Source: Planctomycetota bacterium (GTDB lineage: Bacteria > Planctomycetota > B15-G4). Taken from it: a DNA stretch of 64,000 nt. The stretch covers positions 1-64,000 of the forward strand of contig JAQWOM010000037.1 in the NCBI GenBank assembly GCA_029245865.1, written 5' to 3'. Below, in pieces: positions 34,019 through 42,094 of this stretch; positions within the stretch are counted from its first letter, which is position 1; every line of letters begins with the position of its first letter. The notes beneath the pieces are model-generated. The model saw only the letters and a list, made by a program, of their open reading frames with translations, was not told the origin of the DNA and did no database searches. The translations under genes were made by a program, and so were the position numbers.

Positions 34019-34459
34019 CTACTGCCAGCCCATCGGGTCATAACCTTTGTCACGAAGGCACTGCTCGACAAAGCGCTTGAAGACGGGATCCGGCTCCGCC
34101 CCCGCCCAGAGCCCGCGTACGACTCCAATGGCCGCTCCGGCCGCCGCTCCCGTTCCTGCACCTCGGCCAATCCCACCGCCCGAGAACGCACCTGCAGCAG
34201 CCCCTCCTGCAGCGCCAGCCGTCGCCCCCTTGGCGCCTTCAGTCAAGGCCTTGTTGTCCTTTCCGTATTGCGCCACTTGGCTCTTCGCGAACTCGAAACA
34301 CGCGTCGATATCTTCTTGTGCTCGGTCCCCTCCGACCTGATTCCAATAGGCATTCGGATAGAGCGCCGGCCGCTTGTGAGACGCACACCCGGCCACAACA
34401 AGAAGTAGCGCGAAAGGAATCAAAACACATGGCGAGAAAGAGGCTGGCCTCTGATGCAT
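34019..34459 (-). CDS. Glycine-zipper lipoprotein
   Basis: 146 residues from the ATG at 34459 (GGAG about 7 bases upstream). A lipoprotein signal ends in LLLVVAGC. A soluble part with EDIDACFEFAKSQVAQYG follows, then a glycine-zipper membrane segment rich in GAxxGA repeats (about 80-118), then a C-terminal EQCLRDKGYDPMGWQ with a second Cys that could pair with the one in DACFEFA. The pattern is that of small outer-membrane lipoproteins with unknown roles in envelope integrity. It lies 19 bases after the K+ channel gene on the same strand. Confidence 0.8.
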   Translation of the reverse strand: MHQRPASFSPCVLIPFALLLVVAGCASHKRPALYPNAYWNQVGGDRAQEDIDACFEFAKSQVAQYGKDNKALTEGAKGATAGAAGGAAAGAFSGGGIGRGAGTGAAAGAAIGVVRGLWAGAEPDPVFKRFVEQCLRDKGYDPMGWQ

Positions 34460-34478
34460 GACACTCTCCAAGAAACCA

Positions 34479-35168
34479 CTAGTCATCTTCCATGCCGCCT
34501 GACAAGTCGCGCTCACGCTCAGAATCGTCTTCTCGCGGGCCGAGTGAAACCAGCCGGGCCACCAAGATGGCAATGAAGAACGCGCCAGCGAATGCTTCGA
34601 TGACCGTGAGCATCTTCGCGAAGCCATTCACTGGCACGATGTCGCCATAGCCCACGCTCAGAATCGTCACGAGACTGAAGTACAGCATATCGAGCGTACC
34701 GCGTCCTTCGGAGGGCACGATGGAATTGGGCGTGCTGTACCCAGTCGGGTCAATCCGCCAAACAGTGACGTGAATAAATGCGAAAGTCATTGCTGCCAAC
34801 AAATACACCGCCATGGCAACCACAATCCGATCCCGCATGGAGATACGGGGGCTCATGACCCTTCGGAGCAATTGGTAGATCGCGTAGAAGCAGAAAATAA
34901 TCACGCCAACCAGGCGTCCTGCCCACAGAGGCTCTCCCCAAAACAAGATCAGCGACGGAGCAAGAAGCAAGGAGGCGAAGATGCGCTGGCCACGCGTGTC
35001 GGCAGCCGACCAAACTGCAGCGAGCAACACCAGCGTCGTGCAAACCCCCGAGAGGACTCTTCCAAAGGGCTCACGCAGCAATTCAGCAAACGGGTAGGCG
35101 AGGATCAGCACGATCAGCGCCACGAGCAATTGCACGCTCCTTGACTTCAAAAGTGGCGTTGCCTGCAT
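34479..35168 (-). CDS. Potassium channel family protein
   Basis: 229 residues. Four N-terminal hydrophobic segments (to about 100) precede a 2TM pore module: an outer helix near 115-135, the pore loop LDMLYFSLVTILSVGYGDIVP with the selectivity filter SVGYGD (171-176), and an inner helix to about 205. No RCK/TrkA-N domain follows; the tail is short and acidic (GPREDDSERERDLSGGMEDD). This is the ion_trans_2 type. It probably conducts K+ across the inner membrane. Followed by the glycine-zipper lipoprotein gene. Confidence 0.9.
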   Translation of the reverse strand: MQATPLLKSRSVQLLVALIVLILAYPFAELLREPFGRVLSGVCTTLVLLAAVWSAADTRGQRIFASLLLAPSLILFWGEPLWAGRLVGVIIFCFYAIYQLLRRVMSPRISMRDRIVVAMAVYLLAAMTFAFIHVTVWRIDPTGYSTPNSIVPSEGRGTLDMLYFSLVTILSVGYGDIVPVNGFAKMLTVIEAFAGAFFIAILVARLVSLGPREDDSERERDLSGGMEDD

Positions 35169-35341
35169 GACGAAATCCTATTCTCACGTCTCACGACTTC
35201 AAGAAATCAGAGCCTAGCGGTTCTTTGATGCTAGATCGACTGCGCGCCCACTTGCACGCGCCACTCCCTCTCTAGGCATTCCTGCCGGGCGCTGGCTCAA
35301 CGCGAGGCTCTCTCCTAGAATGTTCGGTTCAAGGAGCTTCT

Positions 35342-36673
35342 ATGAACGCACAACTCATAACCCACGCCGCTCTTCTGTCTTCTCTGCTCGCGCTCAGCGG
35401 GTGCTCGAAAGACGGCAAAGAAAGCGACGCCCCGAAAGCAGCTACGCTTCCTCCAGTTCCCGTCATTGTGACGGAGGTACAGAGAGAAAACGTGCCGATC
35501 GTTCGCGAGTTTGTCGCTCGTACCGAAGCATCAGCAACAGTCACCGTGGAAGCCCGAGTCCAAGCTGTCCTGGAAGCCATGGAGTTTGAGGAAGGTAAGC
35601 CAGTCGAGGCAGGAGAAGTTCTCTATCGTCTCGACCCCGCGACCTACAAGGCCAATCTGGCCGCAGCAGAAGCTGGACTTGCCAAGGCAAAGGCTGATCA
35701 GAAACTTGCCGAAGAACAAGTTTCTGTACGCGCTGCAGAAGCTGCCGTAATTATTGCGCAAGCCCGGCTCGAAAAGACCAAGCAAGATGTTGCACGCTTC
35801 CGGCCGCTTGCCGAGCAAGATGCCGTGCCACAACAGGATCTCGACACTGCAATCTCAGCGCAGGAAGTCGCAGAAGCCGAACTGGATGCGCAGCAAGCAA
35901 ATCTCGAGAACTCCCGGATTCAAGAAACCGTTGGCGTCCTTCAAACACGTGCTCTGGTTGAGGCGGCTGCAGCGGCTGTCGCACTGGCGCAACTCGAAGT
36001 CGGTTATTGCCTCATCAAGAGCCCCATCGACGGCTTGATCGGGCGCACCATGGTGGACGTGGGCAATCTTGTCGGGCGAAGCGGGAACACAGACCTCGTC
36101 ACGGTGTCTAGCATCGACCCCATGCGCGCGACGCTGTCTATCAGCGAAGCCGAGTTCATCCACTTCCAAGAGGAAGATCGAAAGAGACAAAACGACCCAA
36201 ATGGCACGCACGAAGAGGCCGCTACCCCCGTAGAACTCTTGCTCGCAGATGACAGCGTGTATGGGCACAAGGGTGAAGTCATCATGGCCGAGCGCGCCGT
36301 CGCAATCGAAACCGGCACACTTCAGCTTGTGGCCGAATTTCCCAATCCAGACGGCTTCCTCCGCCCGGGCCAGTTCGGTCGAGTTCGTGCCACCGTGGGT
36401 GAAAGGAATGAAGCCATCCTCGTTCCGCAACGGGCAGTCATGGAGCAACAAAGCGCCAAGGTTGTCTACATCTTGCTCGACGACAACACGGTTGCCCTGA
36501 GAAGCGTGCAAGTTGGAGAACGATACAAGAGCGACTTTGTCGTCTTGGCCGGGCTTCAAGGAGATGAGCGCGTGATCGTCGAAGGACAAATCAAAGTTCG
36601 ACCCGGGATGACCGTGGCACCAATAGACAAGCCAGCACTTAACAATCCCACCGCAGCACCGGAAGGGCGCTAA
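35342..36673 (+). CDS. RND efflux periplasmic adaptor lipoprotein (AcrA/MexA type)
   Basis: 443 residues. AAGGAG sits 5 bases before the ATG. The lipoprotein signal ends in LLALSGC, so the protein is tethered to the inner membrane by lipid. Then come the first lipoyl half (VEARVQAVLEAMEFEEGKPVEAGEVLYRLD), a long alpha-hairpin rich in Ala/Glu (about 100-215), the second lipoyl half (YCLIKSPIDGLIGRTMVDVGNLVG), the beta-barrel (MRATLSISEAEF) and the membrane-proximal domain (GLQGDERVIVEGQIKVRPGMTV). It is first in an RND operon: adaptor, pump, channel. Confidence 0.95.
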   Translation: MNAQLITHAALLSSLLALSGCSKDGKESDAPKAATLPPVPVIVTEVQRENVPIVREFVARTEASATVTVEARVQAVLEAMEFEEGKPVEAGEVLYRLDPATYKANLAAAEAGLAKAKADQKLAEEQVSVRAAEAAVIIAQARLEKTKQDVARFRPLAEQDAVPQQDLDTAISAQEVAEAELDAQQANLENSRIQETVGVLQTRALVEAAAAAVALAQLEVGYCLIKSPIDGLIGRTMVDVGNLVGRSGNTDLVTVSSIDPMRATLSISEAEFIHFQEEDRKRQNDPNGTHEEAATPVELLLADDSVYGHKGEVIMAERAVAIETGTLQLVAEFPNPDGFLRPGQFGRVRATVGERNEAILVPQRAVMEQQSAKVVYILLDDNTVALRSVQVGERYKSDFVVLAGLQGDERVIVEGQIKVRPGMTVAPIDKPALNNPTAAPEGR

Positions 36674-36674
36674 C

Positions 36675-39600
36675 TTGGGACAGTTCTTCATTCGACGTCC
36701 CGTTTTCGCGATGGTCATCTCTCTGGTGATCTTGCTGGCAGGCAGCCTCTCCATCCAATCGCTGCCCATCACGCTCTATCCGCAGATCACTCCGCCCACT
36801 GTCGAAGTTGAGGTCAACTACCCAGGGGCCAACGCCGAGACGGTCGAACAGTCCATTGCCGCTCCCATCGAAACCGAAGTCAACGGCGCCGAGAACCTGA
36901 TCTATTTCTCGTCGAAGAGTTCAAGCGACGGGCGATACGTACTTCAGTGCACTTTTGAAGTCGGCACGGACCTCGACCTGGCAAACGTGGACATCAACAA
37001 CCGCGTGAACAAGGCCTCTTCCAAGCTGCCGGCAGAGGCCATTGCCGCAGGTATTTCGGTACGGAAGAAGTCGCCCGACATGCTCATGGCGATTGCTGTC
37101 TATTCGCCAAACGGCGCCTATGACGAGACCTTTCTTTCTAACTACACGTCTTTGAATCTCGTGGACTCCATCGCCCGAACACCGGGCGTTGGCAGCACGA
37201 TGATTGTGGGCCAGCGCGACTACTCCATGCGCCTCTGGCTGCGCCCCGACAAACTCACCAAGTTGGGATTGACGGCTGCGGATGTCGCAAACGCCATCCG
37301 AGAGCAAAACGTCCTGCTTCCTGTAGGCGCCGTTGGCCAACCTCCCGCGGAAGCGGGCGTCGAATTCCAATATGCGGTCAACACCAAGAGCCGGCTCACC
37401 GAGGTCTCCGAGTTTGAGGACATCATTCTTCGAACGCTCTCCGACGGGTCGATTCTTCGCGTAAAAGACGTCGCCCGAACAGAGCTCGCCGCCAAGACCT
37501 ACAGCTCGTTTGGACGCTACAACGGCTTGCCAGCCACCGTGCTGTTGGTCTATCAGCTGCCAGGTGCGAACGCGCTACAAACGGCCGAAGGCATTCGCAA
37601 CCTTCTCAGCGACCTTGAGGAGCGCATGCCGCCTGGCCTCACCTACAAGATCGCACTCGACAACACGATGTTTATCACGGCCTCCATCAATGAGGTCATG
37701 CAGACTTTTTTCGAAGCACTGCTCCTCGTGCTGATCGTGGTCTTCATCTTCCTGGGAAGCTTTCGGGCGACTCTCATCCCAATGTTGGCCATTCCGGTGT
37801 CCCTCGTGGGCACCTTTGCACTGTTCGGCATGCTGGGCTTCTCCATCAACATGCTCACGCTGTTCGGCATCATCCTGGCCATTGGCACGGTGGTGGATGA
37901 CGCAATCGTTGTGGTGGAGTCCGTGGAGTCATACCTGGCAAAGGGATTGACGCCAACCGAGGCCACCATTCGCACAATGAAGGATGTCACGCAGGTGCTG
38001 ATCGCATCTTCGCTGGTGTTGTGCGCAGTCTTCGTCCCCGTGGCCTTCATGGGGGGTATCACAGGGCAGCTTTACCGCCAGTTCGCACTGACGATCTCGG
38101 TCTCGATCATTCTCTCGACCATCGTGGCCATGTCGCTCACACCAGCACTCTGCCGGCTTCTGCTCAGACCGCGCAAACCCATGCGAGGCCCCCTCGGATG
38201 GCTCCTTGGCCTGTTCAATCGCGGGCTCGAAAAAACAACAAAGGGCTACGCGGTCCTCACCCGAGTGATGGTCAAGACACTCATTGGAGCCCTTGCCTTC
38301 CTGGCCGTCATGACAATCGGTTCTTGGAATCTTTTTGGCGCACTGCCGGCCGGCTTTGTGCCAGACGAAGATCAGGGTTATTTCTTTGCGACGCTGTCCT
38401 TGCCAGATGGCGCTTCGATGGAACGCACCGACAAACTCGCAAAGCGCACAGAGAGAGACCTTGCCGCGATTCCAGGCGTCGATCAGGTTGTGACCCTCGG
38501 TGGACTCAACCTGCTCACAGGAGCCTACACTTCGAACAACTCTTCTTTTGTAGTCTTGCTTTCAGACTGGTCTGAACGCACCACACCCGACCTACAAATC
38601 AACGGCGTCCTCAAGCAGGCACGCGCCACGCTCTTCTCTTACCCGGAAGCCATTGGGTTGGCTTTCTCACCTCCACCCATTCCCGGGCTTGGCTCGGCGG
38701 GCGGCTTCCAGTTCGAACTGCAAGACCGCAGCGGAGCAGTGACATTTGAAGAACTCGCTCAAACCGGCGACAAACTTGTCGCGGCAGCACGACAGCAACC
38801 AGACTTGACCGGACTGTTCAGTGCTTTTCGCGCCAACGTCCCACAGATTGATTTCAAGCTAGATCGCTCGAAAGCCAAAACACTTGGCGTTCCCGTCAAT
38901 GAAGTCTTCCAAGCCTTGCAAATCTACCTCGGTGGAATTCAGGTCAATGACTTCACACTGTTCGGCCGGCCATTCAAGGTCATGCTGCAGGCCGAGCCAG
39001 AGTTCCGCATCGACCCCGACAACCTCAAAGAGATCTTTGTTCGAACTGACACTGGCGCCATGGTGCCGATCAGAACTCTGGCAACAATCGGCTCGACAAC
39101 AGGGCCGGATCTCATCCAGCGATACAACATGTTCAGGACATCCGAGATCAGTGGCAGTGCCGCCCCTGGTTACAGTTCAGGACAAGCCATCGAAACCATG
39201 GAGACGGTGGCCAATGAAGTTCTGAGTGAAGAGTACGGCTACGAATGGACGGGCACGGCCTATCAAGAGAAAAGAGCGGGCGGTGAGCAGGTGGTCATCT
39301 TTGCGCTCGGATTCCTCCTGGTCTTCTTGTTCCTCGCAGCAAACTACGAGAGCTGGGTGATTCCTCTTGCCGTCCTGCTCGGGCTTCCTGTCGCCGTCTT
39401 CGGGGCCCTCTTCGGAGCATGGATTCGTGACTACATCAATGATGTCTACATCCAGATCGGCCTGGTCCTGCTCATCGGGCTCGGTGCAAAGACCGCCATC
39501 CTCGTTGTGGAGTTCGCCAAGCAGCGACATGATGAGGGCGAAAACGTTTCAGAGGCTGTCATCGAAGCCGCTGCTTCACGCTTCCGCCCCATCCTCATGA

Positions 39601-39806
39601 CAGCCTTCAGCTTTGTGCTTGGCGTCGTTCCTCTCGTCACGGCTGCAGGCGCTGCAGCAGGCTCCCGCCGCTCTCTCGGCACAGCCGTCTTCGGGGGCAT
39701 GATCGCCGCGACTCTCATGACGCTCTTCGTCACGCCGTCGCTTTACCGCATCTTCCAAGGCTTCATGTCCCGCTTCTTCAAGAAGAAGGAAGAGGAGGCA
39801 GCATGA
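36675..39806 (+). CDS. RND efflux pump (AcrB/MexB, HAE1 type)
   Basis: 1043 residues, the standard length, starting from a TTG one base after the adaptor stop. FFIRRPVFAMVISLVILLAGSLSIQSLPITLYPQITPPTVEVEVNYPGANAETVEQSIAAPIE is the classic N terminus. TM4 has GTVVDDAIVVVESVE with the paired aspartates of the proton relay, and TM10-11 carry LLIGLGAKTAILVVEFAKQRHDEG with the matching Lys-region. Twelve membrane segments and two large periplasmic loops are present. It exports amphiphilic drugs or metabolites through the adaptor and channel coded on either side. Confidence 0.96.
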   Translation: MGQFFIRRPVFAMVISLVILLAGSLSIQSLPITLYPQITPPTVEVEVNYPGANAETVEQSIAAPIETEVNGAENLIYFSSKSSSDGRYVLQCTFEVGTDLDLANVDINNRVNKASSKLPAEAIAAGISVRKKSPDMLMAIAVYSPNGAYDETFLSNYTSLNLVDSIARTPGVGSTMIVGQRDYSMRLWLRPDKLTKLGLTAADVANAIREQNVLLPVGAVGQPPAEAGVEFQYAVNTKSRLTEVSEFEDIILRTLSDGSILRVKDVARTELAAKTYSSFGRYNGLPATVLLVYQLPGANALQTAEGIRNLLSDLEERMPPGLTYKIALDNTMFITASINEVMQTFFEALLLVLIVVFIFLGSFRATLIPMLAIPVSLVGTFALFGMLGFSINMLTLFGIILAIGTVVDDAIVVVESVESYLAKGLTPTEATIRTMKDVTQVLIASSLVLCAVFVPVAFMGGITGQLYRQFALTISVSIILSTIVAMSLTPALCRLLLRPRKPMRGPLGWLLGLFNRGLEKTTKGYAVLTRVMVKTLIGALAFLAVMTIGSWNLFGALPAGFVPDEDQGYFFATLSLPDGASMERTDKLAKRTERDLAAIPGVDQVVTLGGLNLLTGAYTSNNSSFVVLLSDWSERTTPDLQINGVLKQARATLFSYPEAIGLAFSPPPIPGLGSAGGFQFELQDRSGAVTFEELAQTGDKLVAAARQQPDLTGLFSAFRANVPQIDFKLDRSKAKTLGVPVNEVFQALQIYLGGIQVNDFTLFGRPFKVMLQAEPEFRIDPDNLKEIFVRTDTGAMVPIRTLATIGSTTGPDLIQRYNMFRTSEISGSAAPGYSSGQAIETMETVANEVLSEEYGYEWTGTAYQEKRAGGEQVVIFALGFLLVFLFLAANYESWVIPLAVLLGLPVAVFGALFGAWIRDYINDVYIQIGLVLLIGLGAKTAILVVEFAKQRHDEGENVSEAVIEAAASRFRPILMTAFSFVLGVVPLVTAAGAAAGSRRSLGTAVFGGMIAATLMTLFVTPSLYRIFQGFMSRFFKKKEEEAA

Positions 39807-41272
39807 ACAATCCGCTTCGAATCGCGTTGCTGGGCTCGGTGCTTTTGACCTCCTGCATGGTCGGACCCCGATTCGATCCACCTGTCCCGATTGAACCGGA
39901 GGCATTTCGAGGCGCGGAGAACACCGAAGAGTCTTTTGCCGACCTGGCCTGGTTCGAAGTGTTCAGGGACCCTTCACTGCAAGGCCTTATCCGAACAGCG
40001 CTCCGCAACAATTACGATGTACGCATCGCAGCCGAGAGAGTCATCGAGGCACGCGCCCGTTACACGGTCATCAACTCAGGCCGCTACCCCGACGTCGACG
40101 CGTTCGGCGTCCAGCAGTGGGACCGAGTTTCTCGCGACAGAGCCCCCGCGGGAGTCGACCGCAATTCGCAACTGACCTCGATCGGGCTCGGCCTCTCATG
40201 GGACCTCGATTTTTGGGGGCGGTACGCCAGTGCCTCCGATGCCGCAAGAGCCGAACTCCTTGCCACAGAGTTTGCCCGCGCCGCGATCTTGCAGTCTCTT
40301 GTGGCGGACGTTGCCCTGGCTTATTTCCAATTGCTCGAGTTGGATTCGGAACTCGCGATTGCTCAAGGCACTCTCGGCTCGCGCAACAAGTCAGTAGAAC
40401 TCGTTTCAGCGCGTCTCCGAGAAGGCCTCGCCAACAAGGTCGAGTTGCGCCAAGCGCAACAACTCGTTCTGATCGCAGCGTCGCTCGTCCCGATCCTCGA
40501 GCAGGCCATTGAACGGCAGGAAAACTTCATCCGGCTCTTGATCGGAGACTTGCCGGGACCGGTGCAGCGCAGCGAACTCGGCCAATACAAGGAGAACCTG
40601 ATCGAGATCCCTGCGGGGCTCCCTTCTCAGGTCCTGGAACGCCGCCCCGACATCCAGGTCGCGGAACTCAAGCTGATTGCTGCAAATGCACGGATCGGCG
40701 AAGCAAAAGCTTTGCTCTATCCTTCCGTCAGCCTCACAGCCTCGGGAGGAGCGGCAAGCGAACAGCTGGGCGATCTGCTTCGCCCCGGCTCCGGCACCTG
40801 GAGCCTGGTCCCCTCGATCTCGCTCCCCATCTTCAACGCGGGTCGCCTGGAGGCCAACGTCGAGGTGACAGAATCGCTGCAACGGCAGGCAGCACTTCAA
40901 TACTTGTCGACACTACAACGAGCTTTTCGCGAAGTCGCCGATGCGCTGATCGACCACACAAAGTCTCACGAAGCGCGGCAACTGATTCAGATCACCGAGG
41001 AAACCTTGGCTGATCAGGTCCGGCTCTCCAGGATGCGCTACCGCGGAGGTGTCACAGCTTATTTCGAGGTTCTCGACAGTGAGCGAGAGCACTTCGATTC
41101 CGAACTGGCGCTGGCCCAGGCCATCCGCGATGAATTGACCTCGACCGTTCGGCTCTACCGTGCACTCGGTGGAGGCTGGCAAGGCACCGCCGAGTTGGCC
41201 GCCGAGGGTGTGCAGGAGGTTCCGGTCCTCAATGAAACACCAGAGCCCGGCGAAGCACAGGCGGACGCCTGA
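39803..41272 (+). CDS. Outer-membrane efflux lipoprotein, NodT/OprM type
   Basis: 489 residues; its ATG overlaps the pump stop as ATGA. The lipoprotein signal ends in LLTSCMVGP, followed by the usual RFDPP. Two homologous OEP halves are visible, each with long helices (LIRTALRNNYDVRIAAERVIEARARYTVINSGRYPDVDAFG; EIPAGLPSQVLERRPDIQVAELKLIAANARIGEAKALLYPSVSLTASGG). It forms the trimeric exit channel of the pump. It is last in the three-gene RND operon and followed by a strong hairpin. Confidence 0.95.
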   Translation: MNNPLRIALLGSVLLTSCMVGPRFDPPVPIEPEAFRGAENTEESFADLAWFEVFRDPSLQGLIRTALRNNYDVRIAAERVIEARARYTVINSGRYPDVDAFGVQQWDRVSRDRAPAGVDRNSQLTSIGLGLSWDLDFWGRYASASDAARAELLATEFARAAILQSLVADVALAYFQLLELDSELAIAQGTLGSRNKSVELVSARLREGLANKVELRQAQQLVLIAASLVPILEQAIERQENFIRLLIGDLPGPVQRSELGQYKENLIEIPAGLPSQVLERRPDIQVAELKLIAANARIGEAKALLYPSVSLTASGGAASEQLGDLLRPGSGTWSLVPSISLPIFNAGRLEANVEVTESLQRQAALQYLSTLQRAFREVADALIDHTKSHEARQLIQITEETLADQVRLSRMRYRGGVTAYFEVLDSEREHFDSELALAQAIRDELTSTVRLYRALGGGWQGTAELAAEGVQEVPVLNETPEPGEAQADA

Positions 41273-41298
41273 GTTCACGCACTGAGACTTCGAATCCG

Positions 41299-41323
41299 CC
41301 GGGGCCCCCAAAGGGAGCCCCGG
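41299..41323. terminator. Strong hairpin between the RND operon and the convergent DUF3332-like genes
   Basis: CCGGGGCCCCC (41299-41309) pairs with GGGAGCCCCGG (41313-41323) around an AAA loop; ten of eleven pairs form. It lies between convergent stop codons (41272 plus, 41339 minus) and can act in both directions. There is no proper U-run on either side, so it may slow polymerase or block RNA decay rather than be a classic intrinsic terminator. Confidence 0.7.
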
Positions 41324-41338
41324 GGACTCCTTACAGCA

Positions 41339-41698
41339 CTACTCGGTCGCGTCGCCGGTCTTGGCTGTCTCAGCCTCAGCCTCGCCCGCGGCCTCGGCCC
41401 GGGCGTCATCGGCGTCATCGAGCGCCTTGATCCGCGCCGGACTCACCGGATCGATGGGGTTCGTTCCGCCCCAGAACTCGATCGAGTTGAAGATGAGCAT
41501 GTCGCTGATCGCGGCCAACGGATAGACGTAAATAAATCGGAACACGACAAACACGCCTTCTCCGAGCCACCGATTTTCAATCTCACGGTTCCAGGTGTGC
41601 AGGCGTTTGGTCGCATTGAAAGGCCCGACACAACTCGTGAAACAGAGACCAACGAGCAAGGCGGACAAGATCACGCGTTTCATGTTGAAGATCTTCAT
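41339..41698 (-). CDS. DUF3332-like lipoprotein, second of a tandem pair
   Basis: 119 residues; AGGAG stands 7 bases before the ATG at 41698. The signal ends in GLCFTSCVGP (lipobox-like). The conserved core is CVGPFNATKRLHTWNREIENRWLGEGVFVVFRFIYVYPLAAISDMLIFNSIEFWGGTNPI, with a hydrophobic helix in the middle, and it matches the DUF3332 pattern. The tail (AEAAGEAEAETAK) is acidic, Ala-rich and probably disordered. It shares LxxWNxxxENxWxxEGVF and FNSIxxWxGTNPI with the gene upstream. The function of the family is unknown. Confidence 0.78.
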   Translation of the reverse strand: MKIFNMKRVILSALLVGLCFTSCVGPFNATKRLHTWNREIENRWLGEGVFVVFRFIYVYPLAAISDMLIFNSIEFWGGTNPIDPVSPARIKALDDADDARAEAAGEAEAETAKTGDATE

Positions 41699-41711
41699 CG
41701 TGGACTCCTTT

Positions 41712-41990
41712 CTAGAACTGTGGGCCGTTGTTGCGAGTCGGACGCGGAATGGGATTTGTGCCCGTCCACCACTGAATCGAGTTGAAGATCACCATGTCAC
41801 CGAATCCGGCCAAGACGTATCCGGGCAAGATCAAAATGAACACGCCCTCCTTGGACCACTTGTTTTCGAAAGACATGTTCCACTTGGCCAGTTGCCCGAC
41901 AGTGTTGTTGGGCCCGATGCATCCAGGGGCCAGAAAAAGAAACGCGGCCATGGCCAGAACGGCCAGGGGCCTGGATCGTCTGCTGCTCAT
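41712..41990 (-). CDS. DUF3332-like lipoprotein, first of a tandem pair
   Basis: 92 residues from the ATG at 41990 (GGAG 7 bases upstream). The signal ends in FLFLAPGC, followed by IGPNNTVGQLAKWNMSFENKWSKEGVFILILPGYVLAGFGDMVIFNSIQWWTGTNPIPRP. It is clearly a paralogue of the 119-residue neighbour but lacks its acidic tail. The two stand 13 bases apart on one transcript. They are likely small envelope proteins that can pair with each other (inference). A longer open frame up to 42269 overlaps the kinase gene and is rejected. Confidence 0.78.
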   Translation of the reverse strand: MSSRRSRPLAVLAMAAFLFLAPGCIGPNNTVGQLAKWNMSFENKWSKEGVFILILPGYVLAGFGDMVIFNSIQWWTGTNPIPRPTRNNGPQF

Positions 41991-42094
41991 GAATGATCTC
42001 CGATCATCGTGCGCAAAGAAATTTAAGAACCATCCCGAGAAAGTCGGGGCGCAGAGTATAGAGCAACCAAAGCCCTCTGCGACAGAGGGCCTAC

